A DNA stretch of 64,000 bases, taken from positions 15,468,544 to 15,532,543 of the forward strand of contig CM055207.1 in NCBI GenBank assembly GCA_029224185.1. The letters run 5' to 3'. Under the pieces are notes generated by a model, which saw nothing but the letters and a program-made list of their open reading frames with translations, was not told the origin of the DNA and made no database searches. The stretch comes from Karalla daura (lineage: Eukaryota > Chordata > Actinopteri > Chaetodontiformes > Leiognathidae). This document shows, piece by piece, positions 46,501 through 60,983 of the stretch (the first letter of the stretch is position 1; each line of letters opens with the position of its first letter). The translations under genes and the position numbers were made by a program.

Positions 46501-49500
46501 AGGAAATTTCAGTTGCTGTCATGTGCATAGATAAGCTTTAAAAATATGTTCCCCACTGTCAGTATTTGTGCTGTAAGACAAGAGGGAGTAGAAAAATAAC
46601 TGAACTGCAGCCACTGAGCTTTGTGGACTCGGGGGAGGAAATTCCACGTTTGTCACTGGCAGCTTGTGGAAGTACTTGATCCTGGGATGTAACAGGTTGT
46701 GGGAAAAGGTGTTCTCGCAATCACTGTTCCAGATTTGTCCCGGATCTCTTGCCGATAATGGGACTTTTCTAACTTCTCTGTCTTCCAGGGGAGACATGTC
46801 CTGCATGGATTCAAAGTGAGCCGCAGCAGCAACTCCGGATGGATCGCTCCACTCGAGGCAATGGGCTTTGGACGAATTAAGCTCACATTTTGTGGATGGC
46901 GTGATCTATCTATCTGCTGCAGAGGGACCAGGCAGAGCTTGCACAAAAACTAAAATGGTTCAAACTGTGCATTCCCCAGCAAGTCTCTGAGCCGTAGCCA
47001 GCAACACGTAGCATCTGCCCGGCCACGTGTTTCTACTTGTAGGTCTCTGAGCCTGCGCTGCTCCAACTCCAACAAAACCAAACCCTCCCTGCCTCACTCG
47101 CTCCTATCACTCTGTGCCTGGGGGCCCATTTTCCTCCGCCTTATTTCAGATGCCGCAGGGTATCTATCTGTTTTTAGGTGTTTTTGTTCCTTAAAAAAAA
47201 ACCTTAATGTCTCCTGTGACTGTTTCATTGGCGTTTCTCGATAAGGCCACTATTACTTGCTGTTAAAGCTTTGTTCTGAGCTATTATCATGTTTCTAATT
47301 CTTTTCAATTGGGGGTTCCTGCAAGCATTTTATGCTTTGTTTACACAGAGGCCCACCTGCTTCAGACAAATGACAGGGTATGATGAGGAAAATTGTACAG
47401 TATTGCAAATAAAATCACTCTCAGTACACTATATCTTTAAATTCTAAAGGGCTGTTATCAAGTGCACAACGAACTGTAATACTGTTAATCTTAACAGTTT
47501 TCTTAAATTATATGTGCAGATTTAGCAAATAATCATGGCAAAAATGAATTTCGGAATCGTGCGTTGTCATGCAGATTAACATCCTGAGGGGTCAGCTGCT
47601 CACCGTCTTTTCTCAGTGGTTTTGAACATGTATGGCGTTATGGCATTATGTAATGATGACGCAATGATGCATTTGTATCATAAATCACAGCACGGCTCTT
47701 CTCTAAATGATAACACCGTGACTGTTTATTTCATTGAGATTTAATGTCTGTATTAGACCGACACAATAGGGAGATCACCAAGTTTTCATTATTCAGTATT
47801 TCTCAGCCTTTGAGTTATAGCACCTTCATTCTGACCACTCCAACAGATCTGTTAAAAGGCTTTCTGGTAGTCATGGCAGTGCATCTTCTCAGCTCATTTA
47901 ATGAAACCTGGTATGTGTTAATTCTTCTGCAAAATGCAAGGCCTCCAGAAGCGGCAGCTACAGTCTGCTGGGTACGTGTACAGACGAGCAAATAACTAGT
48001 GTGACTTCAGCAGTCGCCTCTGTGAAAATAAACCTTCCAGCTCTGGCCCAGACTCTGCAAGTTCATTCAAAGCTGCAGCATCAGTCAAAAAAAAAAGAAA
48101 AAAAAAGAAAAGGGAGACTTCCACGCGGCGTTATGGGTAAATGCTCAATTACAGGGTGAATGCCTCAGCCCACTTCTGACTGTAACTTCAAGTGGAGCCC
48201 AACCTGAGCTGCAATCATCTCATAAAGGCCCGACTTTTGTCTCTTTAGTCTCCAGGCTGGGGTTAGTGTTTGCTGGCTGAGCACCACTCTCACCGCTACA
48301 GTAGTCATTTACATTCAGGACGGTCATTTTCTAAGCTCACGGGGCTGTGGACAGACTGCCAGCGAATCTCCTCCCGGCCAGTTGAATATAGATATTCAGA
48401 GACTATCCAGTGTATGTGGAGGCTTGAGTCCCCTGTATGGAAATTATAAAGCTTTGTCTTGACAGTATTGCTATCATTGCCAGGCATTGTAGTGGCTGAG
48501 GAGGATCACACAGAATAAGGCATCACCTAATTTTAGTGTCAACTCGGGTCTGAACTGGAGATCTTCTTGATCTAGTATTTGACTGAATACAATCCGTTTT
48601 TTATTCCTTTCTTATCATTACTGCAGCCCTGCATCCAACTGTTGTTGAAACCCCACCTCAGCCACCTAACAATCCCTCCTCTTGAAGCCCCTTCTGAGCT
48701 CCACCCATCACTAGCATCACCTCCCCTTTGGGGCGTGAGAGAAAATGGTGGGGGGCCCAGAACTAAACCTCTCTAGGCACCATCAGAGCATCTCTTTGGT
48801 TGTTGGTTTGATACTAGAGTGCCAATCTTCTTTATAAAAAGCCTGATTTATGGTTTCCTCTTCATACCCACATGACTCAGTGTTTTTCAGAATTGGACTT
48901 AGCACGAACACAGCTATCTCTTGGCTTCGTCTCACACATTTCAGCCAGGGTGCTTTGCTCCTACGTCCTGGTTTTCTTCTCTTCTCTGCATCTGGTTTTA
49001 TCCATTGTCCCAGCCCCCATGCAAACTCCAGCTCTCCATCCCTCTGCTCTCCCCTCTCCCACAAGCACAGACACCGAGTCAGACACAGAGTGGATGGAAA
49101 ATATGACTGGATCCTTCCCCGACTTCAGATAATGTGCAAGACTGCTGGCGAGCGAGGCCCCTCTAAAAACAGAGTTAGCTAGAGCGAGAGGAGCAAGAGC
49201 ATAGAAGACAGTGTAGAGCGCTGCTCTTTGGAAGTCATTTAGTAAACAAACTGGAGTCTAATACATCCTATTAATTTTGGAGTGTTGGTGTTCTGCAGCA
49301 GCACATTACTAGCTGTGCAAAACATCAACAGTGACAGAGATTTAATGGAAAACGCGCCCAGAGATGATTTGCACAAGCCCCTCAACAAATGACTTGTCCC
49401 TGATGTTACACCACGGAGAATGACAGGAATCCCTCGGTGTCCCCTCAGCTGACAACGCTGCTGTTAATCATCGACGTGTTGGTGCGACGTCAGAGGCAGC

Positions 49501-52500
49501 GAGGCAAAAACTAAAGAGCCCCAGCAAGCATGTGGGTGTCATGTTTCACAGCCGCCATAACTTCAGATGTGGGAGAGCAGGCTGAGATGCAGAGAGAGAG
49601 GAGTTAGCACAGTGATGATGGGATGGAGTATTGTCCTGTGGATGAGAGACACACCAATGAGGAAACATTCACACATTTTTTTAATGTTTGAGTGCCTCTC
49701 AATTAGTTTTATGCACTTTATGGGTCAGGAACTATGTTGATTCATCAACTCCAGACTGCTTTGAAAAGTTTTAGGAATCTGTGGTATTAAAGTCTCTTAC
49801 TTACACCACTTGTTTAAGAGAAATGCAACCAGGCTGTTGATTGGCTGTTTGATGTCTACAGTTCTTCGGTGTCTTCTTTCCACTTCTCTCTGGACATAGT
49901 TTCCAGGCTCCTCAGGCTGGTTTGAGGCTGGTCTTTTCCAAACATCTGGGAAAGTTAGTCAGTGCTTTAACTAAACTGTACTCTCCTTTTACACCAATGT
50001 TCTCCCTTCTCCTGTCTGGCTATATCAGTATCTCTATTAAAGACTGCAGCTGTTTCATGATCAGCCACTTAACCAAGGATTCTCAGCTTCTTTTGTAGTC
50101 TTTCTTAGAGAACCAACAACACTAGTTACGCTAAGTGCTTTGAATTCTACCGTGTCCCACTGACTGCAAACTTTTCATTTACACACACGGTCAAAGAACC
50201 AAGGATCGAGGCTAGAGTCGGCCTCTGCATGGAGAAGCAGGTTTGGGAGGAATGACTGGGGGGAAATGAGCTCAGAGATCCCGTCTGGAAATGTCGTTAC
50301 CCCAGCTGCCTGCCTCCCCTCTGCAAGCACTCATAAATACTGCGGCCTGCACAGATGCTCACATGTGAGGGAAAATGGGGGGGAAAGTTGGAGGCACGGG
50401 CTCATATGAGAGAGGAAACAGAAACCGGCAGACAAAGACAAATGGGAGAAAGATGAGCAGAGCTGTGTAGAAGAAGCCATTAGGTTCTCAGACGGCCGTG
50501 TGATTTTGTTAACGTCCTAGTGAAGCACCGTTATTTTTTAACAACCTACCAAAAGAGAGAGAAGGAGGCAAGGAGACAGCAGGTAACCTCAAACTAAGAG
50601 AGACTGGAAAGGGAAATAGGGAAGCCAGCAACTATGTAGGGAAAAAAAATTCCCATCTGCCGGATGACTCATACTCTCCCCTCAGCCACGGAGACGAAAA
50701 TTAACAACGTTCCACTTTTTACACTCCTAGGACAATGATAGTCCAGACCTATTTTTTAAGCATAGGAGGATCTTCATAACTAAACACGTTTGAATGCATT
50801 TTTGCTTGTTTCACCTTATATGACAACCAGTTTTAACCACTGCTAAAATCCCCCGCCCATTACTACATCTATCACCCGGATCAATGTCATTTGTTTGCGG
50901 CTTAAAAAGTGTATACATGTTGATGAAACCAGCCCTGCGAGAACTGTCTTTGTATTCTGCTGTGAGCCAGTTAAGTAGACGGTGTCGTGTTATCGCAGCC
51001 TTGGCAGCCTGCATCTTGTTGGATTTTCTTCCTGAATACCTTCTCGACAGTACAGATGTTAGTCGCGCTGGCTCCGACGCTGTCCAGCCAGAGTATTTCT
51101 TTTGGAAGGCGGCGGTGAAGAAGAGAGGCAGGTAGCTTACCTCACTCTGTGAAATCTGTTGTTGTCAACGGCATCTTTTCTTTGGATCTCCTGCACGTAC
51201 GGAGAATAGCGTGCAAAAACTAACAGTCACATGGTGATTAATGACCACCATTTGGAGAGCTGCATTAGCAAGTACACAAGTTTTCGACTCAACTGGATAT
51301 TCACGACAAATACGCTTCTCACTGAGAAAACACTCTCTGGGGCTTGTTCGGGGGCCTGTTTGGAAAAATTAAGCAAGAGGATAAATAAGAACTCGAATGC
51401 ATTTATGAAACCGGCTCTGCTTGTGTTTTACTCCCCATCGGTCTCATATATGTGTTTAAAGAAGATGCCTTTGTGCCACAAGAACATATATCTCCATATA
51501 CAATAAGTGACACTGTTTTAGCTTGAGGAATCCATGCAGTCAGCAGTGTTGTCCATCTGTGCAACACGTGACAATATCAAAACAAAGTCATTATCATATG
51601 TGGACAAACAGCAAAGCTACGAGTTAAGGTTGAACCGGTCTGCATTTAGTAAAACAGAAAATAAGAACCAGGATATCTAGTCAAAACCGAAGGCTTCCTC
51701 GTCATTACCAACCCCCCATGATGTGTATGCTCAGAGAACATGTGTCTCATCTATTTAGGAGACTGTTGATCAGTCTGTCCTCATGGCAACATGTTTTTTT
51801 TCTAGTTGAGGGTAAACTATGTCCTTTCACATTCTGCCAATGTTGTTTTCTCAAGGTCCCTAGGTCCCTGTGCCTGACATTACATCAGCACATGGCAGAC
51901 CAGGATGAAGAGGACTCGAACAGGAAACCACAGGAAAGATGTACTGCATATGACTGACACTGGGTATGTTTGTTTGCTTTGTCCTTGTAAGGTAGCACAC
52001 AGGTCTACACAGGTCGCTAAATTTCTCATTGTGTAAACACATCATTGGATGGGTGAGATAATGTATGGAAGGGATCCTGTTGCAGATCTTGGATTTGTAC
52101 GTAATATATGACTCATATGTCTCAGACACAAAACTGGAAACAAGGCAAAATAACTAAAGCAGCGTTCAAAAACATCAACAGATTCAAATTCAGCTGGGTG
52201 TATCACCTGTTCCTGTATATTTTGGGCAGTATAAGACACCCTCTCCACTAAAATTCTTTAAGAAGTATAATATCTAAATCGAAATAAGGAAGAACAGGGA
52301 GGAAATCAGAGGGGGAGTCCTTCTCTTAGAATGGACTGACACAGAAGAAAGGCAAGACTTTAGGACAGATGCAACAGCCTGTTGAACAAATACTCTGCCC
52401 ATTAACCTCAAAGTCAAAGATGATGATGGATGGTGAGGCATCTCTAAAGTCTCTTATGAACCATTGTTAGTGCTATAGCACATACTGGACTATCCATTTT

Positions 52501-53180
52501 GTCCCCTTCATTTCTCATTCCTCTATGACACCTTTGGGATGTCCAGTCTGTATGGGTTGGCGATGTCACTTCTGAGCATGTGCAGTAGATCCCTCAGTGC
52601 TCCATTAGATGAAGCGCACAGTCCGGGCCGAAGTTTGCTGAGTGCTTCAGAACAGTTGAGAAGAAAAAAGTGACCTCAATGCAGAAGAATGCAGTGCGGT
52701 CTGTTTTCCCTCCCCTAACATCCAGCATGGGCAGAAAGGACTTTTCTTAACCCGCCGTTAAAGCAGAGGGAGTGTGTACGTCTTGAGTCATTTAAATAGC
52801 CACAGCCGCGTCTTCTCCTCCTTCCTCCTCTTCCAACCCTTATTTTCACCTCCTCTTTTCTCTGGGGGATGTGAGTAAAGCTGCCACGTTCGAGCCTTTC
52901 TCTCCTTCCCACAGTTGCAGTTGCTCTCTCTGAGTGGAGACATGTTTAGAAAAAAGACTTAACTAAAAGACTAGCAGTTGTTTTTGTCCTCATCATAGTG
53001 ATTTTAGCTCAAAACGATGAATATCAGAAGTGTTTCACCCTTTTTAACTCATTCAACCTCTGCCAATGCTCTTTCTTTCAGTCAAGCAAACATTTTCAGA
53101 TCTAATGTTCTGATTGCAGTTTTTCCTTTCCTTCCCCATGATTTGTTGATTTGTAGTGCAATTCTATGTTCAGGTTCATG
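43560..53180. other. Upstream flank of col1a1: no supportable gene
   Basis: About 9.6 kb without a recognisable protein, RNA gene or splice-consistent exon chain. Short frames, for example 44001-44315 (minus) and 48783-49064 (minus), have no known motif and no supporting splice structure. The sequence is mostly single copy with few microsatellites, and moderately complex blocks near 48120-48260 and 49250-49560 could be regulatory. Distal enhancers of col1a1 are plausible but unproven. Confidence 0.5.
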
Positions 53181-53189
53181 TTTTATGTG

Positions 53190-53320
53190 GGTTTTCTCCT
53201 AGTTGCTCCAATTCTAAAAACATGCAAGCTTTAAGATATTTCAAGACTTTAAATCGGCCCCTTGTATGAGAGTCAGAGTAAAGAGTAAATGGTGTGTGCA
53301 CCCTGTGGTGGATTAGCCAA
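53190..53320 (-). repeat. Dispersed teleost repeat fragment, opposite orientation
   Basis: The words gttgctccaattctaaaaac, atgcaag and tcggccccttgtatgagagt, then 'gtgtgcaccctgtggtgga', follow the reverse complement of the repeat at 39300-39560, heavily diverged. Confidence 0.5.
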
Positions 53321-53583
53321 GACGAATTAAAAGTGAGAGCAAACTGAGCCATGCTTTTTTTTTCAGAAATGTATTATTAATGAACTGTGATGAATGCAGT
53401 AAGATGTCAACCTAGATGACTTTGACTTCACCTGGGTCTCTCAGCAGTTTCCCACTAGTTCTACACGAAATTAGCTCTCTGCAGCATTGTTTGTCATGTG
53501 GAGATTCTACCACGGAGGCCTTAGGAGGAGACGTTTCATGCATGATGAGGTGTCCTGGTGCCAGCCACATGTTCACAATCCCC

Positions 53584-53648
53584 CACTGCTGCTGCTGCTG
53601 CTCCTGCCGCTGCTGCTGCTGCTGCAGAGGAGGAGGAGGAGGAGGAGT
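53584..53648. repeat. (CTG)n followed by (GGA)n trinucleotide repeat
   Basis: Interrupted CTG units (about 53586-53627) run directly into about seven GGA units. No coding context supports a polyglutamine or polyleucine tract. Confidence 0.85.
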
Positions 53649-53878
53649 TTAGATTTATGCTTCTCCCATGCGTCACCCTGAAAATGCGGGGCTAACCACT
53701 TTCAGATGTCAGAGGAAGGATGGACAGTGGTGGTAGCGGGGTTAGAGGGGTGCGTGCATAGATTTTGCTGGTCAGTTGATCCTGCCTACTAAAGGCTGTT
53801 AGATTTCTGCTGTTTACAGAACGTGGAGCTTTGCTAGAATACCTCAGAACATATGCATAATCATACATTTTCTGTCCG

Positions 53879-54520
53879 TCCATCCATCTATTGTCATCAT
53901 CTTTAATTCATTTGTCTATCCACCTCTCCATCTCTCAGTTCATCCATCTTTCTGTCCATCCATCCATCCATCTATCCATCCATCCATCCATCCATCCATC
54001 CATCCAACCATCCATCCATCCATCCATCCATCCATCCATTCAACCATCCATTCAACCATGCATCGTCCATCCGTCCATCCATCCATCCATTCATCCATGC
54101 ATTCGTCCGCTCATATATTTATCCACCATACATTATACCATTGTAATATTATCTGTTCATCCATCCGTCTATCTATCACCCACTGTCCATCAATCACCTA
54201 GCTATCCATATTACCATCCATCCTGGTATCATCCATCAGTCCACCCATATATCCATTCATCAATCCATCTATCCTTCCAACCATCCAACCATATACCCAC
54301 CCCATCCATCCTTCCATCCATCCATCCATCCATCCAAACATCCATCCATGCATCCATGCATCCATGCATCGATCCATCCTTTTGTACATTTGTCATTCAT
54401 CCATTCAACCATTCATTCGTTCCTAAATCCAACAATCCATCTGTCTGCCCATCTATCATAGTATCATAGTCCATCCATCTGTCCATCCATTCATCCATCC
54501 ATCCATCCATTCATAGTTCA
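53879..54520. repeat. Degenerate (CCAT)n tetranucleotide satellite
   Basis: About 640 bp of CCAT/ATCC units with frequent substitutions, purest at 53955-54040. The long open frame through it is a by-product of the repeat, because its Ser/Ile/His/Pro composition is dictated by the period. Confidence 0.95.
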
Positions 54521-57500
54521 GATATCAGGTTATATTATAGGACTTTAATTCTTATTCTAATTCTGATAGCTCTTTTAAAAACTTCCAACAAAAAATCTTT
54601 TTGTTGGAAGTGATGGCAAGTACTAATTAGGACCATTTCATGTATATTTCAAAACCACTTAAAAAGCTGCTGCCTTGTACCTGGTGCCAGTATGTGTCAA
54701 GTATCATCCAATGTTCAGAGCTCATGTAATGTTTCCTGCCGTTATTCATCTCCAGTGACAGTGAATGCTCGGGCCATTCCCACTCATGGCCTGTGCTGTT
54801 ATTAAACCCAAGAACTGTAATTTTTTTAGCTCCGTTCTTAGCACCTGCACCTGCAGTCGCGTTGCACCGACACCTGGATGGTGCGGAAACCAGGTGAGCT
54901 TGCAGCTCTGCATATGGATTCCCCCACTATCACTGAGCCGTGTTGTGGCTGGAATGTTAACAGAGGCCGTGTTGCCCCCTGCAATTCCGCATTTAACTAC
55001 ATCTATTAAAATGCCACATAAAGACAAAACAGTCACTTTTTTGGCACCTTGTGTCCCTGACACTGTCTGCTCTTCAGTGATCATATCATACTCTCTGTAA
55101 TGCTGTCATAACACCTTCAAATGTTTCCAGACCCTCTTTTTCTCTTGATCAATCTCCAGTGCCATAATGACTTGAAATAAACTGTAATATAGGTCGTCAT
55201 GTACGAAAGCAGAGTGAATATCACAACAACTGAGTTCCAGGCTTTTTGCACTGGACTGAGACTCGAGCTCAGTAAACTCTCATCCTAAAATAAATGCTAA
55301 ATTAGAGGGTTAAAGAATAGAGGGAAGAAAGGCCACTGGGCTTGGTTCTTGGCCCCACGCACCCAGGCGCTGTGGAGTTTTCTTTCCTCTCCTATTATTC
55401 CTGGTCGTCTGCCTGGATGAGTCAAGTGAGGTAGAGAAAAGGAGCTGAGGGAATAAAGGAAAAAGAGTAGGGGGTAGAGTCTTGGATAGAAAGACAAAAA
55501 AATGGAGAGGAAGAAAGACAAAACGAAGGAGAGACGAAAAGCACGAATAGACTAGCTGTGGTGCAGTCCTCCTCATCTGGCCAGTATTTAAACAGATTAG
55601 AATGACAGGGTAAAAAAAGAAAAATTTGGGATGGCTTCAAGGGCGGACATTTTGTACAAGACCATTTGAACCAACAGTGCCTTCAGTGTGCAGTTTGCAT
55701 GCTCAACTGTTGTCTGTGTGAATTTTCTGTGGGTACTGCAGCTTTCCCACAGACACAGACATCCATGTTTAGATACATGTTTAGATTGGACACTGCAAAT
55801 TGCCCCTGTAGTTGTGAGTGTAAGAGTGAATGGTCCGTGTGTGTGTGTGTGTGTGTTCCCAACAATGGAGTCCAGACCTGTCCAGAGTGCATTCCCTGCT
55901 TTTGCCCTATTGCACTAAACTCCAGCAGACACCATTGGTTACTCTCTTATTTCTTATTTTGTTATAAGTTCATTCAGTTGATCACAAAGTCCTGCAGATA
56001 GGTTTTTGCATTCGGTGACTGATATGTTAAGTATCAGCAACTACTAACTGGCCCTGGAAACCCTCAGCTAATAGTAATTCAAACTGGAAGTCTAAAAATA
56101 TACCAATACGATGAGCCCTTCACGTCATGTGTTTAATTTCAGGTGGGATATGTCCAACCACAGGTACAAACTATCACCTTTTTTTTCCGAACGCTGCTCT
56201 CTTTTCTCAGCTACACACACACACAGTCCCCTGACAGATTTCTTTTCCAGTCCCATCCTAGTAAGATGTCTTTAATGACTTAGCAACGACAGTGTCCAAG
56301 AATGACAAATCCAGATGGGTTTGGATGCCTGTGCGGAGCAACCTGAGCGAACATTGTCTCTGCGACAGCCAGCCGCGAGATCGATATTCACTGAAACAAG
56401 TGTCTCGCTGGAAATCTTCCTCGGTCAAGACCAACGTCCAATGCTCTGGGTGCGCTGATCACTGTATCCCGCCATCTTTTCAGCCAGGTCTCTGGCCCGA
56501 CTCACATCTGTTGTCTTTTAGCATAAAATGTATTTGGGAAGCTCTGCCATTGTAGGGCAACATCAAAGGCTGGCTTCTGTTTGCATGAAGGAGAAAAGAG
56601 ACGTTTAACACAAGTGTTTATTAGAGTAAGTTGAGATTCATAAATGAGGGCCCTCTCTGGAGCAAGCCTGTGTTTGAAAGAGGTTTGTTTTTGTGCTCAT
56701 TATTTCACTAACTGAGAAGATCAAGGTCTCTGTATTTAAGACGTTTTAGCACCCCTTGGTGTTTTACAATAGCTTTGGGTGCCTCTGTTGCCTAATTGGG
56801 AAGCAGAAAACTGTTTGGGGCCCTTGCAAAATGTACAGTAGGGTAGCAGGGGGTCTCAAATGCTCTGACTGAGGCCTGGACTGCTTCATAATTTTTTATA
56901 GTAGTGGAAAATGAATGTGACCTCTGTCACCTGTATGCAGCTATTCTTATTCTGCATCTCTGATGTTGCACAGTATCTTTACTTGACTGTATACAGGCTT
57001 AGAAAGTTTAACATTGTATCTGTGACTATATCACAGGACTGCATTTAAAGTTGCACTCTCTGGACTATATGGGACATATTTGCCTTCAGGTGCAAGGAAA
57101 TTGAATTTTTCATTGTTTTCTGATGTTTAATGCACTAAACATTATTCAAGAAAATAAAAAAATAATCTGCAGGGAAAAAAATATAGTTCAATGAAGCTGA
57201 GGAAAAAACAAATGGCATTCATGTATGTGCTCTCTGAGCAAAGAGGCTGGCGTCTGACTGGGTGAATGTAAACTGAGTGGCATTAAACGCATTTAGAATA
57301 ATGTTTAGGGTCTTTACCGCTTGAGCCAAAAGTGCTGATTGTTGCCATGGGGCTTTTGCTGGTTATTCAGCAGATTAAACTAAGCCAGGGTCAGGCTCCC
57401 CGGCGACTCCGTAAAGCGGCCTCCTACCCCTGTGCTAATGGGTAGCATACGGCAGGTAGAGGGGTAACGGTACCCAAAGGTGCTTTGGCAGGTTTTTACA

Positions 57501-58380
57501 GAGATGCAAACAGGAAAAGATATTGTGCTCCCAAACCACGATGCCGGCCCCCTGCCTGTAAGAAACCTCTCGCCTCAACACACTCACTGGCTATTAACCT
57601 TTACGAGATGTGACGTGACTGCGTCCTCTCGACCAGGTACCGCTTCTTTTCCGCCTCTTGAAGCGAGGAGCCGCTCGACTGTGGGAAGTTTACACGCCTT
57701 CTGTTGGTGGTCAGGAGAAGCACAGCATGTGACGCTGGCAGCTGCTCACGTTAGGGGGAGGGCAGCCCCGAGTCCGCTGGACAACACCTTAAAGTCCACA
57801 AACCGACTGGATTTAGCTCGGCTGTGGCCGGCCCACATGAATCTGGGTTAAGGCTCCACGTCACAGCTCAGACTGAGTCGAGCCTGATCCCGAGCGCGAG
57901 AGTTATCTTCTGTTTTGTAAATAGTAGTTTATGAGCATTTAGAGCATACTGCTCTAAAATGACTTTCAGACTTTTTCTAGAAGTGGGTTTGCTGGTTTTG
58001 GAGGTGTCAGGACGCACACGTCATCGTCGCTGCAGTGTGTTTTGTAGAACGGCCTCAGTTAGGACACGCACTTTATGACTGTGTCTTCTGAGGAAATACC
58101 ATGGTCTACATACAGAGGAGAAGAGGCGCTGTGAGCCAGACAAGCTGGGGATGGGGAGAAGAGACAGCAGCTCCTGAGGTCTCCACGTCACATGTTTAAC
58201 TACAATAAGTACTAGTTGAGAGATCGGGGTGAGTTAAGTGTGGGCGTGGAGGGGAGGGGGGGGTTAATGGATGCTCTGACTCTCATTGGCTCCAGGCGCT
58301 TGCCCATATTTAGATTAGTGTCATGTCCCTCCCTGGTTTGTGTTCAGCTGTGCTTTGGAATGAAAGGCAAGATGTCTGGC
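54521..58380. other. Intergenic stretch: no supportable gene
   Basis: About 3.9 kb. It holds a dispersed-repeat copy at 55680-55930 with an internal TG run (55836-55856) and otherwise apparently single-copy AT-rich DNA. Short frames such as 54746-55084 (minus) and 57480-57851 (plus) show no domain signature. I see no exon-like conserved protein words. Confidence 0.5.
55680..55930 (-). repeat. Dispersed teleost repeat copy
   Basis: Words in order: gtgcagtttgcatgctc, gtgtgaattttctgtgggta, catgtttagattggacac, caaattgcccctgtagttgt, gagtgtaagagtgaatgg, cagacctgtccagagtgcat. This matches the reverse complement of the 39300-39560 repeat and is well preserved. Confidence 0.65.
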
Positions 58381-58382
58381 TG

Positions 58383-58388
<6 letters not shown>

Positions 58389-58443
<55 letters not shown>
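58389..58443. repeat. (CT)n microsatellite
   Basis: About 27 CT units without interruption. Confidence 0.95.
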
Positions 58444-58448
<5 letters not shown>

Positions 58449-60237
58449 GTCTCCTTCCACATCACATCATGGAAACTCACTGAGAGCCCGTTCTCTGGCT
58501 CTGAATCGTGCTTCTCTCATATTTTAGCTGTCTCTACCCTGGACAGATTTACACACTGGAGAACCCGAAGCCCAAAAGTTTTGTTCTTTTTCCTGGCCCC
58601 CGATTGGTGCCGTAGATGGAAATCAAATCATTTATCGATAAAACCTCAAGTCTCTGTTTTTGCTGGTAGCCCCAGGGAGTAGTGTGATTACCTGACACGA
58701 ACATGAGAGGACACTGAGTAAACTGTGATGTTAAGGCTCAACTGCCTTCCTCCCTCATTCTCTGCTCATCCTCGCCAAACATCACTGCTTAACATGAGCA
58801 AATATGTTGTAATGAAAGAGAAACGAGCGGGGCAGATTTTGCAGCAGATCTTTTGTGCCTGCATGGCTGCTGTTTGGTGGCCATCCCCAGCTGACACCGT
58901 TTGTGACTGTGTTTAGCTCCCTAAATCTTTTTTTTTTCTTTTCTGTCCACGTTTGCAAGCAAAATGATTTTTTTTTGTTTTTTTTTTTTGGAGGAGGAGT
59001 TCGACTTCGCCTGACATGAAGTATCAACTTTTCATTTCCCAGGCCTGCCACATCAACAAAGGGAGTAGACTTGGCTGAGAGGCAAAGAGGAGGAACAAAA
59101 ACAGTGTCGAGACAAAAAAAATGTAAGAGTTGACCACAGAGGGGAAAAAATGGGAGGGAGGCGTAGTCCGTTCTGACAAAATTGGGTTTGTGTGATGATC
59201 CAGTGCCCTCTGACACCACCGACCTATCTTGCTCTCTGGTAATGTGGACGCTGCTTCTGCCATGGGTGTAAAGCCGTGACATTTCCCCAGATGTTGAACT
59301 TATTTGAAATTACAGATGAAACTGGATCAGAACCGAGTCGTCAGAGTTCACTCCGAGCAGCTGGTCCCAGTTACAGCGCATTATCTAGTGCAGGAAAGAA
59401 TCCGAAGGTGCGGCGACGGAATACGATCTGCGGATCACGCAGAAACGGGCCGTCTGATGTCGCTGTCCCGCATGCAGCTGCACACACCTGGCCCGGCTGC
59501 CGCTTAACGACAGGAATGTTATCTCCGAGGTGTCGAGGAGCGCGTCTCCCAATGTCACAAGCGCCCCAGTCGCAGGCGCAAGACTTTTAATTAAGGTGAA
59601 CGGTTATACTTAACCTGATAATGACAGTGGCCACCCACATTTAAGACAGGATCCTCAGCTTCCTGCCCCCTTTCAACCCCCTCCAACTCTAATGACTGCA
59701 CTTAAGATCCACCTGGGCTGTTGTTAGGAGCCTTTAGAAACTCTTTTCAAAACCCAGAAAATTGTATTCTTAATAAAAAGATTTAAGTTATCTTGACAAA
59801 AACAGGTCAGATAATATGATTTTTTAAATTTCTTTATTTTTAAAAATTTTTTTAAAGTGGACTCTTTCCTGTTTTCACCAGTGATTTTGTGCTTTTGACA
59901 GATTTTTGCAGCCGTTCACATCTGCGGTACTGATGTAGTGAAGTGTTGGCGTGATGCAGCACGTGTCCACTAACTTTGCAGCTGTAGAAACATGAGAATT
60001 AATATACCACAAACAGCCATTATGTCGCTCAGGATGTGCTTATTTCATCTGCATCTCTTCCTCTTTGTCTGCCACATCTTCACTCTCCTCCCCACTTCAC
60101 ACATTTTGCTTTCTCTTATTCTCTCTCTCTCTCTTTCTCTCTCTATCTGTCTCCTTTAATTTTTGCTCCTGTCTCTACCTGTCTTGCGCATTGCTGAAGT
60201 TCTTTATATGACTTTACGTACCACCCCCACCACTGCA
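58444..60237. other. Intergenic stretch: no supportable gene
   Basis: About 1.8 kb containing T-runs near 58930 and 58970-58990. The 166-codon minus-strand frame at 58782-59282 has a lysine run templated by a T-run and no domain, so I do not call it a gene. Confidence 0.5.
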
Positions 60238-60246
60238 GAGAGAGAG

Positions 60247-60277
<31 letters not shown>
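60238..60277. repeat. (GA)n microsatellite
   Basis: About 19 GA units, with one GGC interruption near the left end. Confidence 0.9.
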
Positions 60278-60983
60278 AGCACCCTGTTAAATGAGCAGCC
60301 ACCCCAGGGCGTCCTTCCTGAGAGTTCATGAGGTAGGAGTGCAGAGCTTGTGTCAAACTCCACCTTTTTCCCACCCACCATGCCCAGCCCAGACCCACCC
60401 AGCCTGTCCCTGTCTTGTCTATAGCCTTGCTGTTTTTTTTTTTACTTCACAGCACTGTGCTTTGAAATCAGGCATTTTGACTCTCAGTTTGATGGAGATG
60501 ATTGTGTTGCTTTTGTGTCACACACTGAGATTTTTTTTCTGTCTCACAGCAGAAAAATTTAAGACAAGAACACAGCCCTGACATTCTCCTCCCCCTTGCA
60601 CCAGCACAGCCGCTGTTCCAAATTTTCCAAACTTCTTTTGCTTAGTCCGTGTGCATGAAATTTGATAGCTGATTCCAGATTCCATTTTGCATTTCCATCG
60701 TCCGACAGACAGGTGACGCATGTTGTTTTGTTAAGGGGGGGAGAGGAGAGAGAGAGGGAAGAAGACAACAACAGATAACTTGAATAAATAAGAGAAGGGA
60801 GAACATCTTTTTGTTCGGTCCCTCTGTGCTTGAGTTCAGCTCTGGAGACATCTGGAGGCACTTAGGGCTGCACTGCTGGTTGCATTATGCTGCGCAGCTC
60901 CTCACTGTGACTTCAGCCTCGGAAACAAAACCTGGAGGCGGAAAAAGGAAAACAGCCCAGCAACACTCGGTCTGCAGAACTGT

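Noticed and set aside
53891..54469. 192-codon frame rich in Ser, Ile, His and Pro
   Set aside because: Generated by the CCAT tetranucleotide repeat.
58782..59282. 166-codon minus-strand frame
   Set aside because: Contains homopolymer-templated lysines, with no domain or splice context.
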